From: Branchiostoma floridae
Lineage: Eukaryota; Chordata; Leptocardii; Amphioxiformes; Branchiostomatidae
Assembly (NCBI RefSeq): GCF_000003815.2
Contig: NW_023365810.1
Coordinates: 1 to 47,770, forward strand
Reading direction: 5' to 3'
Length of the DNA stretch: 47,770 nucleotides
The notes under the pieces were generated by a model. The model worked only from the letters and a program-made list of their open reading frames with translations, was not told where the DNA came from and made no database searches. Position numbers and translations under genes: made by a program. Of the stretch, positions 1 through 9,620 are shown in pieces (position 1 is the first letter of the stretch; each line of letters opens with the position of its first letter).

Positions 1-456
1 TAAGATCTACACAGACTGGCTGTCAGGAGACGCAAAAGCTGCAACCATAATGACCCTATAACTACATGCGTAACAGGTTTTACTGCGCAGACTGTTGAGA
101 CCGTTCATTTCATCGATACAGTGGCTCATTTTAAGAAGCTGCTAATGCGCTCATAAGTACGCTTCTCCCTCTCATACACACACGGGGGGAATTCTGGTCA
201 CGTCTGGGCTGAGATTAGCGAGGGCTCAAGAGCACGAAATGACAAGGACTGAGAACCATATTTTGTAAAACCATTGCCGTTTGCTAATGACAAAGAGTTA
301 CGATAAAGGAGAGAATACGACAGACGACCTAAATGTCACGCCACTTGGCCGCTAGCGAGGGACATGCGATACTAGAGAAGACAAGAGATAAGGACATGGC
401 GTGGAAGGCGAACTACGCTATTGCACTGCAAGCGACAGACTAAGCCATAACGACAA
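1..456. other. No gene or repeat recognised
   Basis: I see no long open frame, repeat or splice-flanked exon here. The TRPC gene identified further right is transcribed leftward, so this stretch is expected to be TRPC intron. That is inference from gene orientation, because no later TRPC exon is visible. Confidence 0.4.
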
Positions 457-909
457 ATGGTGACATCTTACCCTTGTCTGCGACATATTTTGTACCACCT
501 GTGCGCCTGTCTCACCGGTACAGGTTGCACCAGATGGAATAACTCACATCGTGTCCATCAGCTCGCACCAGTGCCGGCACCCTGCGCGCCTACTGCCGCT
601 GTCCGCCGGGAGGAAGCGCCGGAAAGGTCGTCCGGAGACAAGCGGCGTTATTCCGCGCACACCGTGCCGTGCGGGGGTGTCTTTGATGCATCTCACACTG
701 ATCAGGTGCATAAAAAAATCACTCTGTCCGTAATTGTCGGTGGAGCCTCCGGCCGTGGGAAACGTGGCGAGCATCCCTGAACGCTCTAGGTAAGCGTGTC
801 CAACATCTGGCACATCCGCTGTTGCCGTGGAGAGCGACGTTTGAAAATACACAGCCCGGAGAGACGCCGTGTTATCTCCAATTTCATCACCGGCTAACTC
901 ATTCGGCAA
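457..909. other. GC-rich stretch, open in several frames, unassigned
   Basis: Bases about 560-760 are clearly richer in G+C and CpG than their surroundings. They are open on both strands, with a 107-residue frame on plus and a 121-residue frame on minus. Neither translation contains a motif I recognise. The overlap on both strands is what GC-rich sequence gives by chance, so I do not call a gene. It could be a CpG-rich regulatory segment in a TRPC intron or an eroded mobile element. Confidence 0.2.
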
Positions 910-2396
910 CTATGATATAAACTGATTCGTTTCTGAAGTGCAGACTCATAACCTTAACAGATCCCCTTCGTGTATTACTCCGCCAGCAATAAAAAGACAT
1001 GTATCAACGTATATCAGTCTAATATGAAATAGATCCCCCAATCCATGTATTACATATCTTTATGAGGTCTTTCTTTCATGCTTTGTCAGGTGTCAAATGT
1101 TTTGGAACAAGTGATGGCGGACTAAGAGACTTTAAAAAGATGGAAATCGAACAAGGAAACACGCCTCGTGTTCGTCAAACCCTAACTTGACTGGCTTATA
1201 TTTGTTTAAATACGGGGTCTAACTTCAACTACCCCAGTCTTATTCTTCTATCATTACCTCTTTATAAGATACCATATGACTATAAATCTACATAAGTATG
1301 CATACCGAAGGAAACTTCCACGCACATGAACACGAACATTTGAATGAAAAAGTACAGGGTGCTTTCGTGGAATCTTCTACAACTATAGATACACACATGT
1401 ACATACACACAGACACACACATACACACGCACACACACACACACACACTCACACACATATAAACTCTCTCTCTCTCGCACACACACACAAACACACACGC
1501 ACACACAATGATTTTTACTTAGTAAAATACAGTATGTCAACATGGCTTTAAGTGCCGCTTACACTACATGAAATGTTAATATTCTCTCAACGTATTTACT
1601 CTCGTATTTGCATTCTGTTAGGATTGTTCACCCACAAAATAATCTACAATTGAGGTGATCTACAGACTGGTCCAACTATTAAAGAGCAAGTGAAAAGAAA
1701 TGCGATTAACTCGGTACATTTATCCCAGCGTCTGATACAACCCATAATGAAGTAACAGTTATTCCAATCATAAACCCAGACGTTCAGCGAAGCGAAAGTC
1801 ATGCTTGACGTCCTTGACGTGAATATTTCAGTGCCTCTACATTAACTTGAGAGATTGTTTTATCATTCAGTGTTATGCCGTCTGGATTAGCGTTCCAGGA
1901 ACAGCCCATGGGTTCTAAGAAGACTTTTAGAGGCTCCTGTTCCTACCCGGAGCGCGTTGCCCTTGATCTGGTCGAGTACTGTGAGTGCTTTAACATTTCA
2001 TGAGATACAGGGATCACCATAGGAGCATGAATCGTCCTCCGCATCATCACATCGCAGCATTTTATTCAAGGAGTCAAACAACAAACATCTTTACTCCGAG
2101 TAGCAATTACTTAAAGCCCCAGTGCAACTAGGTTTAAAGGTATTATTTTCTTGTTTTGTAAGATGTCGTGTAAGTACTGTCGGTGGTTGTCAACAGCTAT
2201 AGGCACCGAAGTCCCCATCCCAGGGCCATTTTTATACCCCTCACCCATGTCACCTGAAAACCGTCCCTATCACATATAAGCCATACTTTGTACCTTGTAC
2301 AAGTATTGTGCAATAAAGTTTTTATTATAAGCGAGGCTCGGGCGATTGCTGCAGAATCGTCGTCTGATCGATTTTTGCCAAATGTGACAGGGGTAT
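910..2396. other. Gene-free stretch with a CA microsatellite
   Basis: Apart from the CA-rich simple repeat at 1390-1507, I see no supported feature here. The open frames across the microsatellite encode only Val/Cys/Arg-rich low-complexity peptides. Confidence 0.45.
1390..1507. repeat. (CA)n interrupted microsatellite
   Basis: The CA-rich run is interrupted by TA and CT steps, including a CTCTCTCTCTCG block. It is an imperfect dinucleotide microsatellite. Minus-strand open frames through it encode repetitive Cys/Val and are artefacts. Confidence 0.9.
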
Positions 2397-2470
2397 CATC
2401 ACAGCGCGCCAAATGTTTTGGATTTCACGGGGGCCGGCTTCTTAGGTGGACGACGTCAGCGACACTGACC

Positions 2471-2520
2471 AAACCCATATCCAGTTGCTTGAGCAACTGC
2501 TATTTGGTGTATAATCTTTA
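2471..2520 (+). repeat. Penelope-like 3' tail fragment (family A), copy 1
   Basis: The segment reads CATATCCAGTTGCTTGAGCA, then a TTTGGTGTATAATC-like end. Related copies lie at 18241-18300 (minus), 21541-21620 (minus) and 21690-21775 (plus). The two copies near 21.6 kb also carry GTCTGACCGTTTCC upstream. I associate this conserved tail with Penelope-like retroelements from general familiarity, and no element protein is present here. The multicopy nature is seen directly. The class assignment is inference. Confidence 0.5.
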
Positions 2521-2553
2521 AAGTTATTACTTGGTTTTCTGACCTCCATCGAC

Positions 2554-2556
<3 letters not shown>

Positions 2557-2632
<76 letters not shown>
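2557..2632. repeat. (AC)n perfect microsatellite
   Basis: This is an uninterrupted AC run of about 76 bases. Alternating purine-pyrimidine tracts of this length can adopt Z-DNA and are highly length-polymorphic. The minus-strand frame across it encodes a Val-Cys polymer and is not a gene. Confidence 0.97.
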
Positions 2633-2634
<2 letters not shown>

Positions 2635-2639
2635 GCGAA

Positions 2640-4475
2640 TAAAAACAACAACATTGTTATCTCGGCGAGGATCTCCACACAGCCTATGTTTTTACAACCG
2701 TCTGTCACCTTCATCAGGGCCCTAGTGACTGGTTCACTTTGCACTGCAGCTAGGTGTCGCTGCTAACAATGCATTCCCAAACGTATTGTGTCGCGTACAT
2801 GTATGATGTTGAGCAACAGTAATAAGACAATTGTTACTTCTAAGCAATATTTTTGAACTTGACAATACATAACATTTGGGACTACAATGTTAGCAGTTGG
2901 ACAAATATTACCCTCGGACTATGATAACATTAACATAGTATACATTATATATATATTGCTAGCGTCCTAGCGTATTTTGAGATGCTAGTAAAACACAAAA
3001 TACTTTTTATGAAGGTCTGGGTAGAACATTACAGAGTACCCTTGCAAGAAGCAAGTATGAATAAATCCACTTTCCCTCATCAGTGATAGTCTAATATTCA
3101 TCGACATTTAGAAGATATCAATCCTCACAGTCATTGCCAAGAACCTGACCCTAATAGAACCTTATTTTGTGCCTGTTTGGAGAGTAATACCACCCCCCCC
3201 CCATTCCTCAGGCATCTTCACGAGGTGCCAGCTGGACTAGCAATGTTGATGTAATAGGCTTATGGATGAACCGCAATACAAGTAAGGATGCTCTACTTTC
3301 TCTAGTGAGGGCAGTGAACCCGGAAGACTTACGACAAAATGACGCACGTTGCGTATCGATAGTGCCCTACAGAGGGCAAGAGGATCTCTCCAAACGATGC
3401 TTTAGATATTGGCTTACACAGAAACATTGCTTGCAGTTGCATTTTATAATGAACTCCTGTGTCCCCAAACAGTTGGAACAATCGATCATTATTCTATGGA
3501 TGACGCTATGATGACCTCCAGCTCAGGTCGTTGATATTTCTGAGATGACTGAAGTGTAAAGAGAAATGCTGATAAACAAACCACTTCAGTTAACGCATGA
3601 TATGTCAACCTTGTTTAGTACATGTGAACTCAGAAACAATCCAACTCTTGTATGAACTTAAAATGAACGCTTGCTCAAAAACGTATTCTATACAAATGCC
3701 GTAACTTCTAAAAAAATGCCTTCAACTATAAAGCAAAAAAAAATGATGAGTTGCAGTTGAATTAGTTGGATCTAAGTCACTATAAATTTTCCATTGACGT
3801 TTCATATCTTTGTGTATCCAACAGCGTGTGTTAAATGGCTTGATTTATAAATAATAGGCTAATTGAAAATCAATGCAGGGTCCTTACAGCTCAACCATGG
3901 CATGTTCGATAACAATTCAGGTGGAAACGTGACACGGTAACTTTATTTATCGATTTACAAAGAAGGATGCACGTAGGTTGCCAATTCCAGTGCCGTCCGG
4001 GGAAGTTGAATGGCCTCGTGCTTCCCAACTGTACCCAATGTAATTATGGAAAAGTTTTAAGATTATAGCTTTGGATAAGAGGACAAGACTACGTGCTATA
4101 CTTTCAGCTTATCTTTGTCTTGATCACAAGCACGGGTCGATGAGCAAGATGGTAAAATTCACATATGAGTTATGAGTATCATGGATGTTAACTACAAATG
4201 GCCATGGTCGAAGGGTATCACCAACGTCTACTCTTGAATATGCAAAGCTTAGAATTGACAGGCTGTCTAAACTGATAGAAGATGCACCCCTTGCCTGTGT
4301 CCATAAAGTAAGCGATGCAATGTTTCTCAAAGTACCGCGACTCGGCCTTCAGGTTTCGGGACCCAAAGGCGACCACCCCCGCCTGCGATACTGAGCCTGA
4401 CGACCAGGTTACGTAGTTAGATCATACCGGTTGATCGCGACATACGAACGGACACGGAATATGAAACCTGAGCTT
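2640..4475. other. Gene-free stretch, presumed TRPC intron
   Basis: No exon, transposon terminus or tandem repeat is evident. Short open frames at 3266-3511, 4124-4330 and 4185-4394 show no recognisable motif. The last two overlap on opposite strands. A C10 homopolymer lies at about 3193. Confidence 0.35.
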
Positions 4476-4680
4476 TCGCTCTAGTGTATGTTTTTGCACC
4501 ACGTATATGTAATGAGATATGTTGATAGATTTATAGGACTAAAAACAATGTAATCTGTATCTCTGCTATATTTCATCTGAGCCCTAACCTCCCCCATGAC
4601 CTCAATGAAAAGCGGCCTGCAGGCTGATCTGAGTTATTCTCATGAATAACTATAAATGTTTCAAACAAATACACAGTTGC
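4476..4680 (+). mobile_element. LINE 3'-tail fragment, copy 1 (family B)
   Basis: This 200-base segment aligns by eye with 5990-6188. Both run from ATGTTTTTG(C/T)ACCA through CTGA(C/G)CC and CCTCAATGAAA to a tail ending in CATGAATAA and CAAACAAA. A third, inverted copy of the end lies at 28676-28790, with CCGGCCTGCAGGCCG. The CAAA-type tail and truncation at variable points are typical of 5'-truncated non-LTR retrotransposon insertions. No protein is left, so the LINE clade is unknown. Confidence 0.55.
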
Positions 4681-4703
4681 AGTGACTACTACTTTCTACT
4701 CAC

Positions 4704-4793
4704 GTATTGTGTTTTGTCTTCAGTGCAGTTGAGCAGCAGCTCCACGGCTCCAACAAACTCCCGTTTAATGGCGTGAAGCAGAGCGTCACCCAC
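4704..4793 (-). CDS. TRPC4/5-like channel, exon 3 of those visible
   Basis: This 30-codon internal exon has an acceptor CTTGTAG and a donor GTGAGT, and both borders are in phase 0. It encodes an ankyrin-repeat helix pair with GDALLHAIKREFVGAVELLL, which matches the strongly conserved VGDALLHAI-like block of TRPC4/TRPC5. It ends in a short polar stretch (NCTEDKTQY) where vertebrate TRPC4/5 have a variable loop. TRPC proteins are tetrameric, receptor-operated Ca2+-permeable channels of the plasma membrane, and these ankyrin repeats lie in the cytosolic N-terminus. The next exon should encode the following ankyrin repeat. I cannot find it in 1-4700, so it is presumably beyond the left edge. TRPC1 is a less likely alternative. 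Confidence 0.9.
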
Positions 4794-5219
4794 CTACAAG
4801 ACATGGGAGAAACAGTCATAATGTACTACTCTTTTTTTATCTATGCAGTCTGACGTCAAACTTCAGCTTTATCAGCTGTCCTTATAGGCGCTGATGTAGC
4901 CGCTGAAGTGGTTGTTGACTCTGGTCTTAAACTTCTGTGAGTCCCTCGGTGTTACTATGTGCTGTGGCAGGGTTCCAGAGCTTTACCAGAGTTTTCGTGC
5001 TGCTTTACTTTATAGCTTGATGTATTTACATATATTATTTCTTTTTTTCTCTCTCTCTGCGAAGTATATTCGCGTTGTACGGCACAGTACTGCGTTGGTC
5101 GTAATTAGCCTTTGGGTAAGAATTTTCAATGAAAAGTGGTTCATTACAAATTCGGACTTCCTCCAACTTATGATCCACTACAAATTGAGTCACGTGTACT
5201 ATCTGCAAAATGTGGGAAG

Positions 5220-5387
5220 TAGGATATCGTCCGAAAATAATTTCATCAGGTTGGTAGATCATAGGACATAGGAATTTTCTTTTACACAACCAGTTTTATT
5301 TCTCACCTGCTGACAGACATCGAAACGTCAGCAGGTGAGAAAAACTGGTTGTGTAAAAGAAAATTCCTATGTCCTAGGATATCGTCC
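5220..5387. mobile_element. Foldback Penelope-like insertion with 13-bp target duplication
   Basis: Two arms (5262-5314 and 5327-5376) are inverted copies of each other except for a 3-base indel, with a 12-base loop containing CGAAAC. A direct repeat TAGGATATCGTCC flanks the structure at 5220-5232 and 5375-5387, as expected of a target-site duplication. The left part continues into ACCAACCTGATGAAATTATT on the minus strand, and a related segment occurs at 37941-38010. CGAAACGTCAGCAGGTGAG resembles ends I associate with Penelope-like elements. It lies within the TRPC intron between the second and third visible exons. Confidence 0.6.
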
Positions 5388-5556
5388 ATTCATTGACAGA
5401 GAAAGTCGAAAATTTGGGTGGGGTAAGTCCAATTTTTGTGTTGGAAATTAATGTTTAACTTTTCCAGAATGAGTGTTGACAATATCAATAGTGATAAGAC
5501 TCTGTCTACTATTGTTTTGCTAATCATCTATCAAATTATTCTAGTAGTAGCCTCAC

Positions 5557-5663
5557 CCTGACGTTGTAGGACACCAGTAGCCCCACCAGCTCCAGATTCT
5601 CGTTCTCTATAGCGATGAGCAGAGCTGTGCGGCTCAGCGGGTCCGTGCAGTTGATGTCCATCT
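5557..5663 (-). CDS. TRPC4/5-like channel, exon 2 of those visible
   Basis: The exon begins after TTCCACAG and ends at AGG followed by GTGAG. Its first two bases complete a Glu codon begun in the upstream exon, and it then contributes 35 codons ending in phase 0. The peptide includes [20 protein letters not shown], the TRPC ankyrin signature equivalent to [19 protein letters not shown] of vertebrate TRPC4. It is followed by [15 protein letters not shown]. It joins without a gap to VGDALLHAI in the next exon, matching family order exactly. The Gly of PLGR is Ser here. The role is the cytosolic N-terminal ankyrin domain that supports channel assembly and partner binding. Assignment to the TRPC4/5 group is strong by motif and has not been tested phylogenetically. 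Confidence 0.93.
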
Positions 5664-5989
5664 CTGTGGAATAAAGTTTAAGTGGTAACTGTCTTAACAG
5701 TTAAGTTGTAACTGTTAGCAGGCTTACTGTACATCAATCTTGTCTGCATTGCCTTCGTCACAGAATATAATGTGTCAAAATGGGTCGTTTTGTGTATAAC
5801 AAGTCAAATATGTAAATTGAAAATTTAAAAGGCATTTACTTTCCCACTGCCTACCCACCTAAGCAAACAAATAACGAGATGTTGTAATTTGAAAGAGAAT
5901 GATTTGATGTCCAGGAAGAATTGGCGTCGCCTGGGTGTTATCAAATACCAGCCAGAGTCTCCTGACTAGATGCCTAAGAAGGCAGGGGG

Positions 5990-6188
5990 TAAACTGACTA
6001 GGATGTTTTTGTACCATGTATGTGTTAAATATGTGTATAGAAATTAGGACTTTAGATAACGTAAATTCACGGTACTTCTGTCATATATTTTGTCTGACCC
6101 TCATGGCCTCAATGAAACTGAGCTTTCATGAATAAACATCAAAGGTTCAAACAAACAAACAAACAAACAAACAAACAAACAAACAAAC
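5990..6188 (+). mobile_element. LINE 3'-tail fragment, copy 2, ending in (CAAA)n
   Basis: It is homologous to 4476-4680 and ends in about nine CAAA/AAAC units at 6151-6188, only about 15 bases from the TRPC exon 1 donor at 6203. Non-LTR elements of several clades end in short tandem microsatellites, so the CAAA run is best read as the element tail. The insertion almost abuts the coding exon on its intron side. Confidence 0.6.
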
Positions 6189-6203
6189 GCCCAGACTGCT
6201 CAC

Positions 6204-6375
6204 CCGGCCCGTAGTCCTCCAGGATCTTGCGCACCGTGGCGTAGTCTCCCCGCTCCACGGACACCAGGAAGCGTTTCTCCGCCTCCGACAGGTCCGACTC
6301 GTGGTGCACCACCCGCAGCGGGATCCGGTCTGCGTCCTCCTCCTGCAGAACCTCATCGGGGATGGTGGCCGCCAT
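6204..6375 (-). CDS. TRPC4/5-like channel, first coding exon
   Basis: Translation from the ATG at 6375-6373 (context AACATGG, purine at -3 and G at +4) gives 57 codons plus one base before the donor GGTGAGC. The peptide carries [20 protein letters not shown] and [15 protein letters not shown]. These correspond to RDRIPLRIV..ESELSPSEK and EKGDYASVKKSLEEA of vertebrate TRPC4. The first seven residues (MAATIPD) have no TRPC counterpart that I know, and they coincide with the repeat unit of the adjacent minisatellite. A CCCCACCAG acceptor-like motif sits just before the AAC-ATG, so a 5' non-coding exon may be spliced on. The frame stays open a little further upstream without another ATG. It encodes the cytosolic N-terminus before the ankyrin repeats. 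Confidence 0.9.
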
Positions 6376-7110
6376 GTTCTGGTGGGGCAAGGTCAACAGG
6401 GGTCAAGGTCAGCAAATACATGTCAGGGATGGTGGCCGCCATGTTCTGGTGGGCAAGGTCAACAGGGGTCAAGGTCAGCAAATACATGTCAGGGATGGTG
6501 GCCGCCATGTTCTGGTGGGCAAGGTCAACAGGGGTCAAGGTCAGCAAATACATGTCAGGGATGGTGGTCGCCATGTTCTGGTGGGGCAAGGTCAACAGGG
6601 GTCAAGGTCAGCAAACAAGATTGAGGAAATAGATACACGTCTGGGATGGTGGCTGTCATGTTCTGGTGGAACGAGGTCAACAGGGGTCAAGGTCAACAAA
6701 TACATGTCTGGAATGGTGGCCGCCATGTTCTGGTGGGAGTCAACGCCAGGAAACAAGAAGGTTGAAGAGAGAGATACATAATTATAATAATAACTTTATT
6801 GCACAACAACTGTTCAAGGTACAAAGTATGGGATCTACATAATTACATTTCTATAGTTTAACTAGTAAGGTTTATATGTGGCTGACATACATGTCTGAGA
6901 TGGTGGCCGCCATGTTCTGATGGAAGGTCAACAGGGACCAAGGTCAACAAAGAAGTTTGAGAAGAGACATAAATTTCTGGGATGGTGGCTGTCATGTTCT
7001 GAAAGGAGAATGTCAACAGAAGTCAAGGTCAACAAAGTAGTTTGAGAAGAGACATATATGTCTTGAAGGTTGGCCGCCATGTTCTAATGGAACAAGGTCA
7101 ATGGGAATCA
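6361..7110. repeat. 66/84-bp minisatellite containing the TRPC start codon
   Basis: Nine recognisable units begin at about 6361, 6428, 6494, 6560, 6645, 6711, 6899, 6981 and 7065. Each has GATGGTGGCCGCCATGTTCT followed by AAGGTCAACAGG and GTCAAGGTCA. Spacings are 67, 66, 66, 85, 66, 188, 82 and 84. The longer units carry an extra 18-20 bases (AGTTTGAGAAGAGACAT-like). The 188 gap contains an insertion at 6785-6885. Units nearest the exon are nearly identical and distal ones are diverged. On the minus strand each close copy repeats a CCACCAG acceptor-like motif plus ATGGCGGCCACCATCCC, so a start codon is repeated upstream. Confidence 0.93.
6785..6885 (-). mobile_element. Retroelement 3'-end fragment inserted in the minisatellite
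   Basis: The stretch from ATAATAATAACTTTATTGCA to TTTATATGTG interrupts the minisatellite between units at 6711 and 6899. A related segment occurs at about 11055-11150, with TACAATTGTACAAAGTAGA and GCATCTACTGATGCATAG. The ATA-repeat at one end followed by TTTATTGCACAACA reads as the inverted 3' end of a non-LTR element with a TAT-type tail. This is inference, as no coding part is present. Confidence 0.45.
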
Positions 7111-7299
7111 AGGTCAACACAAAAGAGGGTTGAAAAGAGACAGACACATCAGAGAAGTTGTGTGATGTTGAAAGATTGCACAGTGTCAAGGAAAGGTCAA
7201 CGCTATCTTTGAACGTCATGTTTTACAGAGGCATGTCAAGGTTAACAAGATCATATGAGTGTTCTGGTGGAACTATACATCAACATGTCTAGACTGGGG

Positions 7300-7525
7300 C
7301 ACGGTATCGGAGGATGGAGCCCATCCCTCTCCTTAAACTTTCATCACGTTGTACCTCCCCAACCGAAGTTAGGTACATTTCTGCATCTAGGTACGGTGGG
7401 GAAAGTCGTGTTCAGTGCCTTTCTCAAGAACACGACACGACGTCTAGCCAGGCGTACCAGGAATCGAACACGTTCCCTCTGACGTCCGCTAGCAGGGCAC
7501 AGCCCACTTATATAGTCTCCTATTC
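7300..7525 (-). mobile_element. tRNA-derived SINE fragment (family C), copy 1
   Basis: Reading the minus strand, 7520-7455 gives GCTAGCGGACGTCAGAGGGA followed by GTGTTCGATTCC. This resembles a tRNA anticodon arm followed by a B-box (GGTTCGANNCC). The distal part GAGCCCATCC..TTGTACCT.CCCAACCGAAGTT(A/G)GGTAC recurs at 37205-37345. It lies immediately upstream (relative to TRPC) of the minisatellite. Confidence 0.5.
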
Positions 7526-8013
7526 ATTACTATAGAAAACATGTTAGAAAAAAGCTGTTAAACGTGACCCTCCAGAGGATAAAAGCCCATGGTAAATCAC
7601 ACTGGCAGCATAGTCTGACTTCTGAAGATTTCATCTACAGATTATGAAATAATTTGTTACGGCGCAAAGTGTAACCATAGCAACAAGTCTAACTCTCGTA
7701 ACCTTTGACCTCTCTAGACAAGACATGAAAATATCCAAACTGCACTCATTATTGACTGTCTAGAACACTTCAAACATGAAATTTTTCTTACCAACTGAAA
7801 CAGCTCGAACCCTTACCTGTCATTTTCAGCAAATATTTCCCAAGAAAAGTGCTTCGTACACTCATTTGACTAAGCTATATTGAATGGCATGGAAATCCAC
7901 CAACTGCGCATGCCTCTAATTGTGCCCTTTCACCAGAAACATTCGATGGCACTTATGACCTCGGCCATTTAACGAGTCCACTCGTGACCCTCGCTCAATC
8001 ATGGCGACCTAAG

Positions 8014-8260
8014 GTTGAACACTAATGTCAGCTGTGACCCCAATGAAAATCCGATGGTGACAGGGTAGGGAAAATCTGCCCCTAATTAAATCAGGTGTCG
8101 ACCAATCGGTCATCGGGACGAAGATTGGTCCGATTCTGTCGGATGGCTCTGACTGTAGCCTGATGATCGGATATCCGAAAATAATGGAGGTCGCCTAATC
8201 CAGTTCTAGCTTTATGATGTGACTCTCTCACTTGATGTAACAAGGACCCGCTATGTACTA
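8014..8260. repeat. Unclassified dispersed repeat (family D), copy 1
   Basis: About 230 bases align with 10079-10310. Shared landmarks include CACTAA(T/C)GTCAGC, TCGATGGTGACAG-like sequence, GCCGACCAATCGGT, TTGGTCCGATTCTGTCGGAT and ATGATGTG(A/G)CTCTCTCACTTG. Identity by eye is high. No coding potential is seen. It may be a non-autonomous element or part of a local duplication. Confidence 0.75.
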
Positions 8261-8672
8261 AATAAGTATACCTGTTCAATTACTTAAATGACATCTCAAT
8301 ACGAGTTGATGTCACGGTGACGCAGTGATAGGCAAAAAGCAGATGTTTGATTTACATATTAACCAGTAATTTGATCTGCTGATTTAAAAAAATGAATTTT
8401 TGATCGAATCTACTGACGTCCTATTAGGCACCAGCTGTCAAATGCCCTGGATATAAACAAAAACAGCGATCGCTCGTATAAATTCAATAAAGTATACTCG
8501 GCTTGACAGCCTTTCTGAGTACGCGCACATTATCTGTGCAAAGTGACGCTATGGCAGCAACGCTTAAAGTTTCATCTTTTGACTGGTGCCAAAATTTGGG
8601 TACGTCTAATTTCTTCTGCTATTACGATTACGATACGTGAGCATACGATGTTAGGATGGTGGTGAATAAAGG

Positions 8673-8848
8673 GTTAATGCCCCGGCCCGAGGTGTATATG
8701 GTGAGATAATNNNNNNNNNNNNNNNNNNNNNNNNNNNNNNNNNNNNNNNNNNNNNNNNNNNNNNNNNNNNNNNNNNNNNNNNNNNNNNNNNNNNNNNNNN
8801 NNNNNNNNNNCTCACCATATACACCGAGGATAAGGCGGGGCATTAACG
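8673..8848. repeat. Inverted repeat surrounding an assembly gap
   Basis: The left arm 8673-8705 (GTTAATGCCCCG...GGTGTATATGGTGAG) and right arm 8811-8848 (CTCACCATATACACC...CGGGGCATTAAC) are inverted copies with a few interior differences. Exactly 100 N bases (8711-8810) fill the middle, which is a conventional placeholder for a gap of unknown size. The arms are short, so the unsequenced part may be a longer hairpin or a palindromic element. Confidence 0.8.
8711..8810. other. Assembly gap (100 N)
   Basis: These are one hundred undetermined bases. Any frame drawn across them is meaningless. Confidence 1.
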
Positions 8849-9382
8849 TTATTATCATATAGCCTATCCAACTGACAGTTATTTCACACAAATTCATTTA
8901 TAACAAATAAACACTTTAATACATTACATAAAAATACATTTGCAATATATATATTGTACAATAGTGTCTATATATAATACAAACATTAAACTATTTCATC
9001 ATCATCATTTAAGTAATCATTTTAACTAATCATCTGTTTGTGAGATAGCATATCAGCATCAACATGTGGCTTATTTGCAATACAAACTACATGTATTAAG
9101 TGGAGTCCTGGTACCCACCATGCAGAGCCTTTTCACTTGGGCACGACAAAGTACGTATATATGAAGTGATTTAGGAAGGTACCGGCTTAATCACGTTAGA
9201 AAGCCATAATGAAAATGTGTAAAATCAGCATAATTCCTTTTCAAGTATCCCTATATTCCCCATGTGGAGCCCTAATTAACATAACCAATCAATCATAATA
9301 TTTTTGACAGGTATGCATGGTTTACACACAAACAACAGTACAAAAAAAAATCATGACTGTCCCCTGTATAATGGTGCGGTCC
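8849..9382. other. AT-rich gene-free stretch
   Basis: This is AT-rich sequence with TATATA and CATCATCATC runs near 8950-9010. I see no exon or recognisable element. Confidence 0.4.
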
Positions 9383-9383
9383 A

Positions 9384-9419
9384 AAAAGTGGTCGGTTATT
9401 AGAATAACCGACCACTTTT
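9384..9419. repeat. Perfect 17-bp palindrome with 2-nt loop
   Basis: AAAAGTGGTCGGTTATT is followed by AG and then its exact reverse complement. The hairpin is perfect over 17 base pairs. I see no target duplication or longer terminal repeats, so it is not assigned to a transposon. Confidence 0.9.
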
Positions 9420-9496
9420 GAGGTTACTGCCTGATAACCCATGGGAAATGGGGGCCTCTGATTGGCCAACTCCATCTGGCTATATGATAATATGTT

Positions 9497-9620
9497 ATGA
9501 TGGAACAGGCTAGGTCAGCAGGAGTCAAGGTTAGCAACAAGTGTATGGCAAGACACTTACATGTCATACGTCAGAGATGGTGGTGGCCATTGTCTTACGA
9601 CGCAAAGTCAGTACAGGACC
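9497..9620 (-). repeat. Diverged outlying copy of the 66-bp minisatellite unit
   Basis: The segment contains GGTCAGCAGGAGTCAAGG, TTAGCAACAAG, then ACATGTCATACGTCAGAGATGGTGGTGGCCAT. This is the same motif order as the units at 6361-7110. It lies about 2.4 kb beyond the array and is part of a possible larger duplication. Confidence 0.55.

Noticed and set aside
544-909. 121-residue minus frame as an additional TRPC exon
   Set aside because: No TRPC ankyrin, transmembrane or C-terminal motif is present, and the opposite strand is also open in this GC-rich patch.
2442-2744. Minus-strand frame encoding a Val-Cys polymer
   Set aside because: It is the translation of the AC microsatellite, not a gene.
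5311-5330. Hammerhead ribozyme in the loop of the 5220-5387 foldback
   Set aside because: GAAAC is present but no CTGANGA with a helix II hairpin precedes it, so the core is incomplete.
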